Source of the DNA: Massilia rubra
Lineage (GTDB): Bacteria > Pseudomonadota > Gammaproteobacteria > Burkholderiales > Burkholderiaceae_D
DNA: 64,000 nucleotides
Assembly (NCBI RefSeq): GCF_011682065.1
Contig: NZ_VUYU01000001.1
Coordinates: 517,974-581,973 of the forward strand
Reading direction: 5' to 3'
Positions 20,752-29,175 of this stretch are shown one piece after another. Position 1 is the first letter of the stretch. Every line of letters starts with the position of its first letter. The translations under genes were made by a program, and so were the position numbers. The notes beneath the pieces are model-generated. The model saw only the letters and a program-made list of their open reading frames with translations, had not been told where the DNA came from and did no database searches.

Positions 20752-21436
20752 TTTTATTGACTCCGCGACCCGGGGGCCGTTCCAGTGCCACGCTGCGCTG
20801 TGCGCAGGGCGGCGAAAAGTACAGGGGATGTACGCGGGAAGGGAAGTGGAGGGTGGGTATGCCTTTTCGCACGGCGCAGCGACGCAAAGCGTCACGGCCG
20901 CAACAGGGCGCGGTGGGGTCGATCGACATGCCGAGTGACGCATCGCCTGCAACTAAGCTGCAGCAGCCCCGGATTATGCGGGGTACAGACAAAGCCAGGC
21001 CGAGCGAAATCAGTGAGCCAGACCGTCGCCAGCGAACATACTAAGACTTCGATACGGGGCTTAAACACCAGCCCTAATTCTCAAGCCTTCAGGATGAGGC
21101 TTACTTCGGGTCGGGCGAAAACGACAAGCGTTATCGACGCCATCATCCGGCGAGCTGGCCCCGAGGGACAGCTTGCCAGTACTTATCCTTACAATTCCAA
21201 ACAATCCATTCCGCAGCCTTGCGCGTTATCCGATTACAACAACGGTGCAACCTTGATTCGCGCCGGGATGTGCGTACACATTTTTTCCATCGAATTTGCA
21301 ATTTGGCGGGGCCGATGGAGACGCCCCTGTGTAAAATATCGTTTTAATTCTTACACCAGCAGAGGTTTGACCGCCGCCTGTCGATTATATATTCAAAATG
21401 AAGGACTTAGAGAGAATTTCTGGGAAGACAGAGCAA
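20752..21436. promoter_or_regulatory. Long rne leader and divergent rne/rluC control region
   Basis: 685 bp with no gene. The rne-proximal part is GC-rich and structured, with hairpins such as GTAC(N7)GTAC around 20818 and GACGC-AAA-GCGTC at 20881-20893. The rest holds the rluC promoter region. In E. coli the long rne 5' leader lets RNase E cut its own message to autoregulate; a similar role is inferred here from the leader's size and structure only. Confidence 0.5.
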
Positions 21437-22429
21437 ATGAAGATGCAAAACGATGTTGTTCCCCCTTCATCACAGGCCCCCGTTCAAGCCCAGTTTGTCA
21501 CAATCACTGAAGAAGAAGCCGGACAGCGGATCGACAACTACTTGTTGCGGGTCTGCAAGGGCGTACCAAAAAGCCATATTTACCGCATCCTGCGCTCGGG
21601 CGAGGTGCGCGTCAACAAGGGCCGCATCGACCAGTTGTACCGGCTCGAAAGCGGCGACGTGGTGCGCATTCCGCCGGTGCGCGTGGCCGAGAAATCGACC
21701 GCCGTGGTGCCGGGCGCCGAGTTCCCCATCCTGTTCGAAGATGCGCACCTGCTCATCATCGACAAGCCGTGCGGCGTGGCGGTGCATGGCGGCTCGGGCG
21801 TATCGTATGGCGTGATCGAACAGTTGCGCGCGGCCCGGCCGGACGCCAAGTTCCTGGAACTGGTGCACCGGCTCGACCGCGAAACCTCGGGTTTGTTGTT
21901 GCTGGCCAAAAAGCGTTCGGCCCTCACCAACCTGCACGAGCAGATGCGCGACGGCCTGACCGACAAGCGCTACCTGACCATGGTCTACGGCGACTGGAAA
22001 AATGCGCGCCAGCATATCAAGCTGCCCTTGCACAAGTACACCACCGCCGACGGTGAACGGCGCGTGTGCGTGCAGGCCGGCGGCATGGAATCGCATACCG
22101 TGTTCAGCCTGCTGCGCAAGTTCGACAAGTTCGCCCTGCTCGAAGCCGAGCTGAAAACCGGGCGCACCCACCAGATTCGCGTTCATCTGGCTTCGTCGGG
22201 CTTTCCCATCCTTGGCGACGACAAATACGGCGATTTTGCCTTGAACCGTGTGTTGCTCAAGGCCGATGCCAGCCGTGGCGCGCTCAAGCGGATGTTCCTG
22301 CACGCGCATCAAATCACGTTTACCCATCCGGAAACCGGCAAGGATGTGACGATAAATGCGCCCTTGCCCGCAGAATGCGAACGTTTCTTGGTAAGCTTGG
22401 GGAAACCGCTGAACACAGCACCGCGTTAA
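21437..22429 (+). CDS. rluC: 23S rRNA pseudouridine synthase RluC
   Basis: About 330 residues. An N-terminal S4-like RNA-binding domain (AGQRIDNYLLRVCKGVPKSH, about 17-36) is followed by the RsuA/RluA catalytic domain with HRLDRETSGLLL, whose Asp is the catalytic residue, and the GRTHQIRVHL motif. RluC modifies positions 955, 2504 and 2580 of 23S rRNA in E. coli. The ATG at 21437 has a weak GGGAAG upstream; an in-frame ATG at 21398 is the alternative. It leads a plus-strand operon with the HAD, Rieske and S49 protease genes. Confidence 0.93.
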   Translation: MKMQNDVVPPSSQAPVQAQFVTITEEEAGQRIDNYLLRVCKGVPKSHIYRILRSGEVRVNKGRIDQLYRLESGDVVRIPPVRVAEKSTAVVPGAEFPILFEDAHLLIIDKPCGVAVHGGSGVSYGVIEQLRAARPDAKFLELVHRLDRETSGLLLLAKKRSALTNLHEQMRDGLTDKRYLTMVYGDWKNARQHIKLPLHKYTTADGERRVCVQAGGMESHTVFSLLRKFDKFALLEAELKTGRTHQIRVHLASSGFPILGDDKYGDFALNRVLLKADASRGALKRMFLHAHQITFTHPETGKDVTINAPLPAECERFLVSLGKPLNTAPR

Positions 22430-22450
22430 CTGCGCGTTGATCAATCCTGG

Positions 22451-22482
22451 AAGGAGCCGGCCGCCACAAGCGGCCGCAATAC
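22451..22482 (+). promoter_or_regulatory. Shine-Dalgarno separated from start codon by a hairpin
   Basis: AAGGAG at 22451-22456 lies 26 bases before the HAD gene ATG, too far for normal initiation. Between them is a stem CGGCCGC/GCGGCCG (22458-22464 and 22470-22476) with a five-base loop. Folding would bring the two to about seven bases apart. No other start codon lies in frame nearby. Confidence 0.5.
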
Positions 22483-23142
22483 ATGGCACGCAAGCAATTT
22501 GATCTGATCGTTTTCGACTGGGACGGAACCTTGATGGACAGCACGTCCACCATCGTCAAGTGCATCCAGGCCGCCGCCAAGGACCTCGGCTTGCCGATCC
22601 CGCGCGACGATGCCGCCTCGCACGTCATCGGCCTGGGCTTGCACGAAGCGATGCAGGCCGTGATGCCGAATATCGATCCCGCGTTATACCCGCGCATGGT
22701 CGAGCGTTACCGTTTTCATTTTTTATCGAAAGACCACGAACTGGTGTTGTTCGACGGCGTTCGCGAGATGTTGACCGAACTTTCGCAGGAAGCCTACTTT
22801 TTGGCGGTGGCCACCGGCAAAAGCCGCGTGGGCCTGAATCGTTCCCTGAATGCGGTCGGGCTGCTGTCGCTGTTCGACGCCACCCGTTGCGCCGATGAGA
22901 CATTCTCCAAGCCGCACCCGGCCATGCTGCAGGAACTGACGCGTGAGCTGGGGCAGGACCTCAAGCGCACGGTGATGATTGGCGACACCACGCACGACTT
23001 GCTCATGGCAAATAACGCCGGCGCGGCCGCGATCGCCGTGCAGTACGGCGCCCATCCGCACGAGCAGCTCAGCGCCTGCAACCCGGTCTATTCGGCTGAA
23101 ACCGTGGCCCAGCTGCGCACCTGGCTGAGCGAGAACGCATGA
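22483..23142 (+). CDS. HAD-superfamily phosphatase (phosphoglycolate phosphatase-like)
   Basis: 219-residue HAD-IA hydrolase. Motif I is FDWDGTLMDS (nucleophile Asp about 12), motif II the Thr in VATGKS near 110, motif III the Lys of FSKPHPAM near 143, and motif IV MIGDTTHDLLMA near 165. It resembles Gph and the HAD proteins commonly coded next to rluC. Exact substrate cannot be read from sequence. Its stop overlaps the Rieske gene start as ATGA, so the two are translationally coupled. Confidence 0.9.
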   Translation: MARKQFDLIVFDWDGTLMDSTSTIVKCIQAAAKDLGLPIPRDDAASHVIGLGLHEAMQAVMPNIDPALYPRMVERYRFHFLSKDHELVLFDGVREMLTELSQEAYFLAVATGKSRVGLNRSLNAVGLLSLFDATRCADETFSKPHPAMLQELTRELGQDLKRTVMIGDTTHDLLMANNAGAAAIAVQYGAHPHEQLSACNPVYSAETVAQLRTWLSENA

Positions 23143-23516
23143 TGGCCGAGCCAGGCGAGGTACTGGTCTGTCCGTCCGACCAGGTGCTCGAAGGCGGGCG
23201 CGGGGTGCGCTTTGGCGTCGTCGCCTTTGGCGACAAGGCCACCGGCTTCGTGGTGCGGCACAAGGGAACGGTGTATGCCTACCTGAACCGCTGCGCCCAC
23301 GTGCCGATCGAGCTGGACTGGGCCGAAGGCGAGTTCTTCGAGTCCAGCGGCGTGTACCTGATGTGCTCGACCCACGGCGCCATCTACGTTCCCGAGAGCG
23401 GCTTTTGCGCCGGCGGACCGTGCAAGGGCGGACGCCTGCGCCCGATCGGCGTGCGCGAGCAAGACGGACAGATTTACTGGCATCCCGACGAGTTCATCAA
23501 GCCGCCCGCGCCCTGA
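23139..23516 (+). CDS. Rieske [2Fe-2S] ferredoxin-like protein
   Basis: 125 residues forming a single Rieske domain. The cluster ligands are visible as C-A-H in NRCAHVPIEL (about 47-49) and C-S-T-H in MCSTHGAIY (about 75-78), with a GGPCKGG turn after them. It probably donates electrons to an unidentified oxygenase or reductase. It overlaps the HAD gene by four bases and precedes the membrane protease gene by 44 bp. This rluC-HAD-Rieske-S49 order is common in Burkholderiales; a functional link between the products is not established. Confidence 0.9.
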   Translation: MMAEPGEVLVCPSDQVLEGGRGVRFGVVAFGDKATGFVVRHKGTVYAYLNRCAHVPIELDWAEGEFFESSGVYLMCSTHGAIYVPESGFCAGGPCKGGRLRPIGVREQDGQIYWHPDEFIKPPAP

Positions 23517-23560
23517 GCAGGCGGCAACACACACCGGAAACCACTTACGTAAAGCGATTT

Positions 23561-24559
23561 ATGACCGACAACACTTTCGGCGATGCCAAGGACAACATGC
23601 TGGCAGCGGCGCCGACCACCGGCAATTGGGAGCGCGAGACCCTGGAAAAGCTGGTTTTTGCCACGGTGCGCGAACAGCGCGCCACGCGCCGCTGGGGGAT
23701 TTTCTTCAAGCTGACATTCCTGGGGCTGGCGTTTTTCGCGCTGTGGGCGTTTTTCGATTTCGATTTCAGCGGTTCCGACATGGAAACGCTGGGACGTCAT
23801 ACCGCCCTGATCGAAATCGACGGCAGCATCGAATCGGAAGGCAGCGGATCGGCCGATGTGGTGATCCCCTCCCTGAACAAGGCATTTGCCGACGCCGGCT
23901 CGGTGGCGGTGGTCCTGCGCATTAACAGCCCGGGTGGCAGCCCGGTCCAGGCGGGCAATATCGTCGATGAGATCCTGCGCCTGAAACAGGCGTATCCGGC
24001 CAAGCCGGTGTACGTGGTGGTCGATGAAATCTGCGCCTCGGGCGGTTATTACATCGCGGCGGCGGCCGATAAGATCTTTGTTAACAAGGCCAGTATTGTC
24101 GGTTCGGTCGGCGTGCTGATGGACGGTTTCGGCTTTACCGGCACCATGGATAAACTCGGGGTCGAGCGGCGTTTGCTCACCGCCGGCGAGAACAAGGGCT
24201 TCCTCGATCCTTTCAGCCCGCAATCGGACAAGCACAAGGCGCATGCCCAGGCCATGCTCAACGAAATCCACCAGCAATTCATCTCCGTGGTGCGCACCGG
24301 GCGCGGCAAGCGCCTGAAAGAGACACCCGAGACTTTCTCGGGCCTGTTCTGGAGCGGCGCCAGGGCGGTCGAGATGGGCCTGGCCGATGGTTTTGGCACG
24401 GTCGAGACGACCGCGCGCGACGTGGTCAAGGCGGAAGACATTGTCGACTACACGGCGCATGAAGGTTTGCCGGAGCGGGTGCTGAAAAAATTCGGCGCTT
24501 CGGTGGGGGCTGGCATGGTCAAAACGCTGGGGCCATCGGCCCGGCCGGTGTTGCGTTGA
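23561..24559 (+). CDS. S49-family signal peptide peptidase (SppA-like)
   Basis: Membrane-bound serine protease of 332 residues. One transmembrane helix (about 47-66) is followed by the ClpP-like fold. The catalytic Ser is in ICASGGYYIAAAADKI (Ser about 158) and the general-base Lys is probably in GENKGFLDPF (about 211). It degrades leftover signal peptides or membrane proteins at the outer face of the inner membrane. Length matches the short SppA form. The ATG at 23561 gives an N-terminus typical of the family; earlier in-frame codons overlap the Rieske gene. Confidence 0.9.
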   Translation: MTDNTFGDAKDNMLAAAPTTGNWERETLEKLVFATVREQRATRRWGIFFKLTFLGLAFFALWAFFDFDFSGSDMETLGRHTALIEIDGSIESEGSGSADVVIPSLNKAFADAGSVAVVLRINSPGGSPVQAGNIVDEILRLKQAYPAKPVYVVVDEICASGGYYIAAAADKIFVNKASIVGSVGVLMDGFGFTGTMDKLGVERRLLTAGENKGFLDPFSPQSDKHKAHAQAMLNEIHQQFISVVRTGRGKRLKETPETFSGLFWSGARAVEMGLADGFGTVETTARDVVKAEDIVDYTAHEGLPERVLKKFGASVGAGMVKTLGPSARPVLR

Positions 24560-24757
24560 GATTGATTTTAAATATTTTCCTTGAAAGTTCGGACAGGTGT
24601 TCTATATTAGACCTGTAGTTCTTTCCACGGGAGGCCGATATAAAAAGTAAAGCGTGTGTTGGCAGAATATTGTTTGAAATGAACTACTAACCGCATCATG
24701 ATGCGGTACAGAGAGAATTACAATTCCTCGCATGACGTCCTCGCATGGGGACATGGG

Positions 24758-24784
24758 AACGGCGGCGTAAAAGCCGTCGTTTTC
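24758..24784 (+). terminator. Terminator-like hairpin downstream of the S49 protease gene
   Basis: Stem AACGGCGGC/GCCGTCGTT with one mismatch, loop GTAAAA, followed by a short T run. It is about 200 bp past the stop codon of the protease gene and may end the rluC operon. Confidence 0.45.
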
Positions 24785-24837
24785 CATCCAGCCGCTGTAT
24801 TCAACCGATGTATTCCCACCGATGTTTATTCAGCCAG

Positions 24838-24886
24838 GTTTCGATGCGCGTTTCGATGCGCGTTTCTATGCCCGTTTCGCTTGCGC
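24838..24886. repeat. Four tandem 12-bp units
   Basis: GTTTCGATGCGC is present twice exactly (24838, 24850), then as GTTTCTATGCCC (24862) and GTTTCGCTTGCGC (24874). It lies outside any gene, between the terminator-like hairpin and an unknown minus-strand gene. Confidence 0.7.
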
Positions 24887-24945
24887 GAACGGCCGTGTGA
24901 AGCCGCTCGCGTCACCGTCCGCCATTGCAGGACGATGAGATCGCA

Positions 24946-25356
24946 TTAATCCAGGCAAAAATCGCTGTTTTCGGCATCCACCGTGCGCAGCCGGTCGCCC
25001 ATCTGCTCCGACGACGCAACATCAAGCGCAAGGTGGCCAGCGCAATCGGCGCGCAGGCCCGCATCGGCCAGCCCGGCGCCAGCCGCATCGCCCTCGACGC
25101 CTTGAAAACCACCCTGGCTGAGCCAGTCCTGGAAGCCCTGATTGGCCTGGGCGTACCAGCGCGCCTGCGGCGACACGCGCACCATGCCGGGCACCAGCAT
25201 GCGCGGCAGGTGGATGCCGCCGGTCCAGCGCGCAATCGCGTCACGCGTCGTTTCCAGCGCCGACTGCGCCAGCGGATTGTCGGGGAGATTGTCGGCAGCC
25301 GATTCCAGGAAGTCGGTGTTGTCCAATTGCGTCGCGGCGTTAGTAATGGTGCGCAT
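24946..25356 (-). CDS. Protein of unknown function, 136 residues
   Basis: Not recognised. Soluble, no signal peptide or membrane segment. The first half has LESAADNLPDNPLAQSAL and a WTGGIHLPRMLVPGMVRV stretch; the second half is acidic and Ala/Gly-rich. The ATG at 25356 is chosen because AGGA lies five bases before it; two earlier ATGs are in frame. It is divergent from rsuA and both share a region with two copies of TAGGCCGATTCCTA. GC usage is like the neighbours. Confidence 0.5.
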   Translation of the reverse strand: MRTITNAATQLDNTDFLESAADNLPDNPLAQSALETTRDAIARWTGGIHLPRMLVPGMVRVSPQARWYAQANQGFQDWLSQGGFQGVEGDAAGAGLADAGLRADCAGHLALDVASSEQMGDRLRTVDAENSDFCLD

Positions 25357-25423
25357 CCTGGTCCTCATCATGTTTGTACTGTTCAGTTATCCTAATGGTG
25401 CCGTAAGCATTAGCAGGGGGCGT

Positions 25424-25560
25424 TAGGCCGATTCCTACTGAAGTTTCAGTGTAACAATCGGACTCTCGTCACTCTTGATCTGTGTCAAAGATGCGTAATG
25501 GATCTTCCGTAATTCGCGCCGTTCGGCATTTTCTCCTACAACCGAGTAGGCCGATTCCTA
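25424..25560. promoter_or_regulatory. Two identical copies of a TAGG-N6-CCTA palindrome
   Basis: TAGGCCGATTCCTA occurs at 25424-25437 and again at 25547-25560. The second copy ends 34 bp before the rsuA start and the first lies about 70 bp before the divergent unknown gene. The TAGG/CCTA half-sites are typical of a dimeric regulator's operator. A related CCTAC-N6-GTAGG sits at 25535-25550. Confidence 0.5.
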
Positions 25561-25594
25561 TCCCCCGGGGAGCGCATCTGGTAAAGTCTCGCCC

Positions 25595-26311
25595 ATGAGT
25601 AAATTATCCTTGGACCGCATCCTGCAATCGCAGGGATTCGGCACACGCAAATATTGCCGCACCCTGATCGACGATGGCGAAATCGTCATCAAGGGCGCCC
25701 CGCACACCGACTACAAGACCGCGATCGAGACCGATGGCCTGGTCATGACGATCTTCGACGACGAGTGGGTCTACCGCGAACATGTGTACATCGCGCTGCA
25801 TAAACCCGTCAACGTCGAGTGTTCGCGCAAGCCGAGCCACCATCCGGGCGTACTGACCTTGCTACCGGAACAATTCACCTGGCGCGACGTGCAACCGGTC
25901 GGACGGCTCGACCACGACACCACCGGCATGTTGCTGATGTCCGACGATGGCCCGTTCATCCACACCCAGTCCTCGCCCAAACGGCACGTCCCCAAGATAT
26001 ATCAGGCCACCACGCAGGACAGCGTCACGCCTGAACTGATTGCGCAACTTCTGTCCGGCGTCAAACTGCATGACGAGCCGGCGCCACTGGCGGCGCTCAG
26101 TTGTGTGCAGCGCGGCGAGCACCAGCTCGAAATCGTGCTGGAACAAGGCAAGTATCACCAGGTCAAACGCATGCTGGCCGCGGCCGGCAACCATTGCAGT
26201 GCGCTGCACCGGTCCGCCATCGGCCAACTGACCCTGGAGTCGCTCGGCCTGGCCGAGGGTGAATGGTGCTACCTGGACCAGGCCCAGCGGGACTTGCTGG
26301 TGCCGGCTTGA
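25595..26311 (+). CDS. rsuA: 16S rRNA pseudouridine(516) synthase RsuA
   Basis: 238 residues. An S4 domain (LDRILQSQGFGTRKYCRTLI, about 6-25) is followed by the catalytic domain with GRLDHDTTGMLL (catalytic Asp about 105) and the YHQVKRMLAAAGN motif near 185. RsuA makes pseudouridine 516 in 16S rRNA. Length and motif spacing fit RsuA rather than RluE or RluF. The next gene begins 19 bp downstream. Confidence 0.92.
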   Translation: MSKLSLDRILQSQGFGTRKYCRTLIDDGEIVIKGAPHTDYKTAIETDGLVMTIFDDEWVYREHVYIALHKPVNVECSRKPSHHPGVLTLLPEQFTWRDVQPVGRLDHDTTGMLLMSDDGPFIHTQSSPKRHVPKIYQATTQDSVTPELIAQLLSGVKLHDEPAPLAALSCVQRGEHQLEIVLEQGKYHQVKRMLAAAGNHCSALHRSAIGQLTLESLGLAEGEWCYLDQAQRDLLVPA

Positions 26312-26330
26312 TGTCGCCTTATGTAACCGT

Positions 26331-27329
26331 ATGAAATTAGCCACGCTCAAGGACGGTAGCCGCGATGGCCAGCTGGTGGTGGTCGCGCGCGACCTGAAAA
26401 CGGCGCACGTGGCCGATGGCATCGCGCCCACGCTGCAGGCGGCGCTGGACGACTGGGCCTTCATCGCGCCCCAGTTGGGCGAGCTGTACCTTCTGCTGAA
26501 TGGCGGGCGCACCTCGCGCGGCTTCGACTTCGATCCCGCCAAGTGCATGGCGCCGCTGCCGCGCGCGTTCCAGTGGGTCGATGGCTCGGCGTATGTTAAT
26601 CACGTCGAGCTGGTGAGAAAGGCGCGCAATGCCGAGATGCCTGCCTCGTTCTGGGAAGATCCCCTGATGTACCAGGGCGGCAGCGACGATTTTCTCGGGC
26701 CGACCGACCCGATCGTGCTGGCGCATGAAGAGTGGGGCATCGATTTCGAGGCCGAGGTGGCCGTGATCACGGGCGATATACCGATGGGCAGCACGCCGCA
26801 CCAGGCGTTCGACCAGATTCGCCTGCTGCTGCTGGTCAATGATGTTTCGCTGCGTAACTTGATTCCGGCCGAACTGGGCAAGGGTTTCGGGTTTTTGCAG
26901 TCCAAACCGGCATCGGCGTTTTCGCCGGTGGCGGTCACGCCCGATGAACTGGGCGACGCCTGGCAGGACGCCAAGGTGCATTTGCCCCTACGCTCGACCT
27001 GGAACGGCAAGCTGGTCGGCCAGCCTCACGCGGGTGTCGATATGGTGTTTAACTTCGCCCAACTGCTCGCACATCTGTGTAAAACACGCAATGCGCGCGC
27101 CGGCACCATTCTTGGCTCGGGCACGGTGTCGAACAAGGACGCCAAACGCGGCTACTCCTGCATTGCCGAGAAGCGCGCGCTGGAGATGATCGCCGATGGG
27201 GTCTCAAGCACGCCGTTCATGCTGTTTGGCGACACGATCAAGATCGAGATGCTGGACGCGGCAGGCAAGTCGATCTTCGGCGCGATCGATCAGGAGCTCA
27301 AGCAGGCCGAGGCCCGCAAAGCACGCTAA
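26331..27329 (+). CDS. Fumarylacetoacetate hydrolase-family protein
   Basis: 332 residues of the FAH superfamily, which hydrolyse C-C bonds of diketo acids, usually in aromatic-compound degradation. The metal-binding region is recognisable in EEWGIDFEAEVAVITGD (Glu pair near 138-140) and in VNDVSLRNLIP; GTVSNKD and GYSCIAEKR mark the C-terminal active-site face. It resembles the FAH proteins coded alone in Burkholderiales; the real substrate is unknown. The start at 26331 is the first ATG after rsuA and gives the family N-terminus MKLATLKDGSRDG. It ends six bases from a convergent gene. Confidence 0.9.
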   Translation: MKLATLKDGSRDGQLVVVARDLKTAHVADGIAPTLQAALDDWAFIAPQLGELYLLLNGGRTSRGFDFDPAKCMAPLPRAFQWVDGSAYVNHVELVRKARNAEMPASFWEDPLMYQGGSDDFLGPTDPIVLAHEEWGIDFEAEVAVITGDIPMGSTPHQAFDQIRLLLLVNDVSLRNLIPAELGKGFGFLQSKPASAFSPVAVTPDELGDAWQDAKVHLPLRSTWNGKLVGQPHAGVDMVFNFAQLLAHLCKTRNARAGTILGSGTVSNKDAKRGYSCIAEKRALEMIADGVSSTPFMLFGDTIKIEMLDAAGKSIFGAIDQELKQAEARKAR

Positions 27330-27335
27330 TCCCCG

Positions 27336-27824
27336 TCAATACCCGTGCATCCGCTTCAAATAGGCTGGCAACAGCCACCATAAGCACAGGATGAAGGTGG
27401 CGATCCCGCCCGCCATGACCAGCCCGACCATGTGCCCGAACACTTCCGACATCACCAGGTTGGTGGCCAAGATCAGCGCGATCGCCAGCGAAAACGCGCC
27501 GGCCACGATCTGCCGTGTCGCCACCCGCTTGAAGCGGGCCCGGTCATTGAGCGGGCGCATTAGCCTGTGCTGGATCGCCGGCGCACTCAACAACACTAAA
27601 CTCGTCAGCGCCAGCACGAAGGTCGCCAGGAACACGATTTTCTCGGCCTGCACGATCTGCTTGAAGCCGCCGTTGAACGGCAGGATGATCAGGAACGCGG
27701 TCAGCATCTGCGCCCCGGGCAGCAGGATGCGCTGCTCGCTGAGCATGTCGGAAAAGTCGCCGTCTTCCTTGAGGTCGGCCGCAACGAGCGGCTCTTGTGG
27801 GTCGGGCGGAACCAGCGAATTCAT
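27336..27824 (-). CDS. Four-helix membrane protein, DUF6328-like
   Basis: 162 residues. A soluble N-terminus of about 30 residues leads into four hydrophobic helices (about 38-56, 65-83, 108-126 and 132-152) and a short basic tail. The LSEQRILLPGAQMLTAFLIILPF start of the membrane region (residues about 28-50) is what suggests the DUF6328 family. Function unknown. It converges on the FAH gene with almost no gap. Confidence 0.7.
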   Translation of the reverse strand: MNSLVPPDPQEPLVAADLKEDGDFSDMLSEQRILLPGAQMLTAFLIILPFNGGFKQIVQAEKIVFLATFVLALTSLVLLSAPAIQHRLMRPLNDRARFKRVATRQIVAGAFSLAIALILATNLVMSEVFGHMVGLVMAGGIATFILCLWWLLPAYLKRMHGY

Positions 27825-27996
27825 GGCAATCGTGTAGAAGTTGATAATTTTCGATTATACGAGAGCGCGCGCCAGAGCCGCGTTCGCCTGCCAGGGAGTG
27901 GATCGAGCCCGGAATTGACCCCTGTTTGCCGCCTTAATCGATGGATAGCTTCAGAGCAATATCGCGAATAATGGCATCTGTTAACGGGAGCCTGGC

Positions 27997-29175
27997 ATGT
28001 CAGACGAAAGCGACGCAGAAAAGACAGAAGCAGCGTCAGCCAAGCGATTGGAGCAGGCGCGCGAAGAAGGCGACGTGCCCCGCTCGCGTGAAGTGGCCAC
28101 GTTCACGGTCCTGATGACGGCCGGCTGCACCCTGTGGTTCTTCGGCGCCGGCATCGTCCGTCAACTCAATGCGACCATGGTCTCGGGCATGTCCATGGAC
28201 CGCGAGCAAATCCTCAACCCGAACGTGATGATCATGCGCGTGGCCAGCGATATCGCCCAGGTCTTGCTGGCCTGCCTGCCGCTGGCGTTCGCCGTGATGG
28301 TCGTGGCGCTCGCGTCGCCCCTGCTGATCGGCGGCTGGCTGTTCAGCAGCAAGTCGTTCATGCCCAATTTCAACAAGCTGAACCCGGTCCGGGGCTTGAG
28401 CAATATGATTTCCACCAACGCCCTGGTCGAGCTGCTCAAGGCCATTGCCAAGACCATCGTGGTGGGCACGGTGGCCTGGATGGTCGTGATGAGCCAGAAA
28501 GACGCCGTCATCGGCCTGGCCGTCGAGCCCCTGAAAAGCGGCAGCGCGCACATGGTCGACCTGATCGGCTCGGCGTTCCTGTTCATCGTCGGCGGCCTGG
28601 GCATCGTGGCCGCGATCGACGGTCCGTACCAGATCTGGCATTACGCGAACAAGCTCAAGATGACGCGCCAGGAAATGATCCAGGAAGCGAAAGAGTCGGA
28701 CGGCAATCCCCAGATGAAAGGCAAGATCCGCCAGATGCAGCGCGAAATGTCGCAGCGCCGCATGATGGCCGACGTGCCGACCGCCGATGTGGTCGTGACC
28801 AACCCGACCCACTACGCGGTGGCGCTCAAGTACGCCGACGGCCAGCGCGGCGCGCCGCGCGTGGTGGCCAAGGGCGCCGATGAAGTGGCGGCCAAGATTC
28901 GCGAACTGGCCAGGGAAAACAACGTGGCCATGCTGGAAGCGCCGGCGCTGGCGCGTGCGCTGCACAAGCATACCGAGATCGGCGACGAGATTCCGGAAGC
29001 GCTGTACTCGGCGGTGGCCGAAGTGCTGGCGTATGTGTTCCAGTTGCGCGCCTACAAGAAGGATGGCGGAGCCTACCCCGACCGGCCGACCAGGCTGCGC
29101 GTACCACCCGAGCTCGACCCGCACGACCCGGCATCGCAAACCACACCTGAACCGAAGAACGGAGCCACACCATGA
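27997..29175 (+). CDS. flhB: Flagellar export gate protein FlhB
   Basis: 392-residue component of the flagellar type III export gate that controls the switch from rod/hook to filament substrates. Four transmembrane helices lie in residues 35-210. The cytoplasmic domain carries the self-cleavage site NPTH with Asn at about 269. The C-terminal extension past residue 360 is Pro-rich and poorly conserved. An ATGA overlap joins it to flhA. About 170 bp of non-coding DNA precede it and no clear sigma-54 or sigma-28 site was found there. Confidence 0.97.
   Translation: MSDESDAEKTEAASAKRLEQAREEGDVPRSREVATFTVLMTAGCTLWFFGAGIVRQLNATMVSGMSMDREQILNPNVMIMRVASDIAQVLLACLPLAFAVMVVALASPLLIGGWLFSSKSFMPNFNKLNPVRGLSNMISTNALVELLKAIAKTIVVGTVAWMVVMSQKDAVIGLAVEPLKSGSAHMVDLIGSAFLFIVGGLGIVAAIDGPYQIWHYANKLKMTRQEMIQEAKESDGNPQMKGKIRQMQREMSQRRMMADVPTADVVVTNPTHYAVALKYADGQRGAPRVVAKGADEVAAKIRELARENNVAMLEAPALARALHKHTEIGDEIPEALYSAVAEVLAYVFQLRAYKKDGGAYPDRPTRLRVPPELDPHDPASQTTPEPKNGATP

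Larger units (their letters stand above)
24560..24945. other. Intergenic region with terminator-like hairpin and tandem repeats
   Basis: About 390 bp without a gene. It contains an inverted pair ACAGGT (24592) and ACCTGT (24610), the terminator-like hairpin at 24758-24784 and the 12-bp tandem repeat at 24838-24886. Short frames here have no family resemblance. Confidence 0.55.

Noticed and set aside
24630..24650. GCCGATA at 24636 as a sigma-28 -10 box
   Set aside because: No TAAAGTTT-like box 11 bases upstream and no flagellar gene downstream.
24602..24787. 61-codon minus-strand frame after the S49 protease gene
   Set aside because: Overlaps the terminator-like hairpin and lacks protein-like composition.
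24838..24886. CRISPR or iteron array
   Set aside because: Units are 12 bp with no spacers and only four copies; no replication gene nearby.
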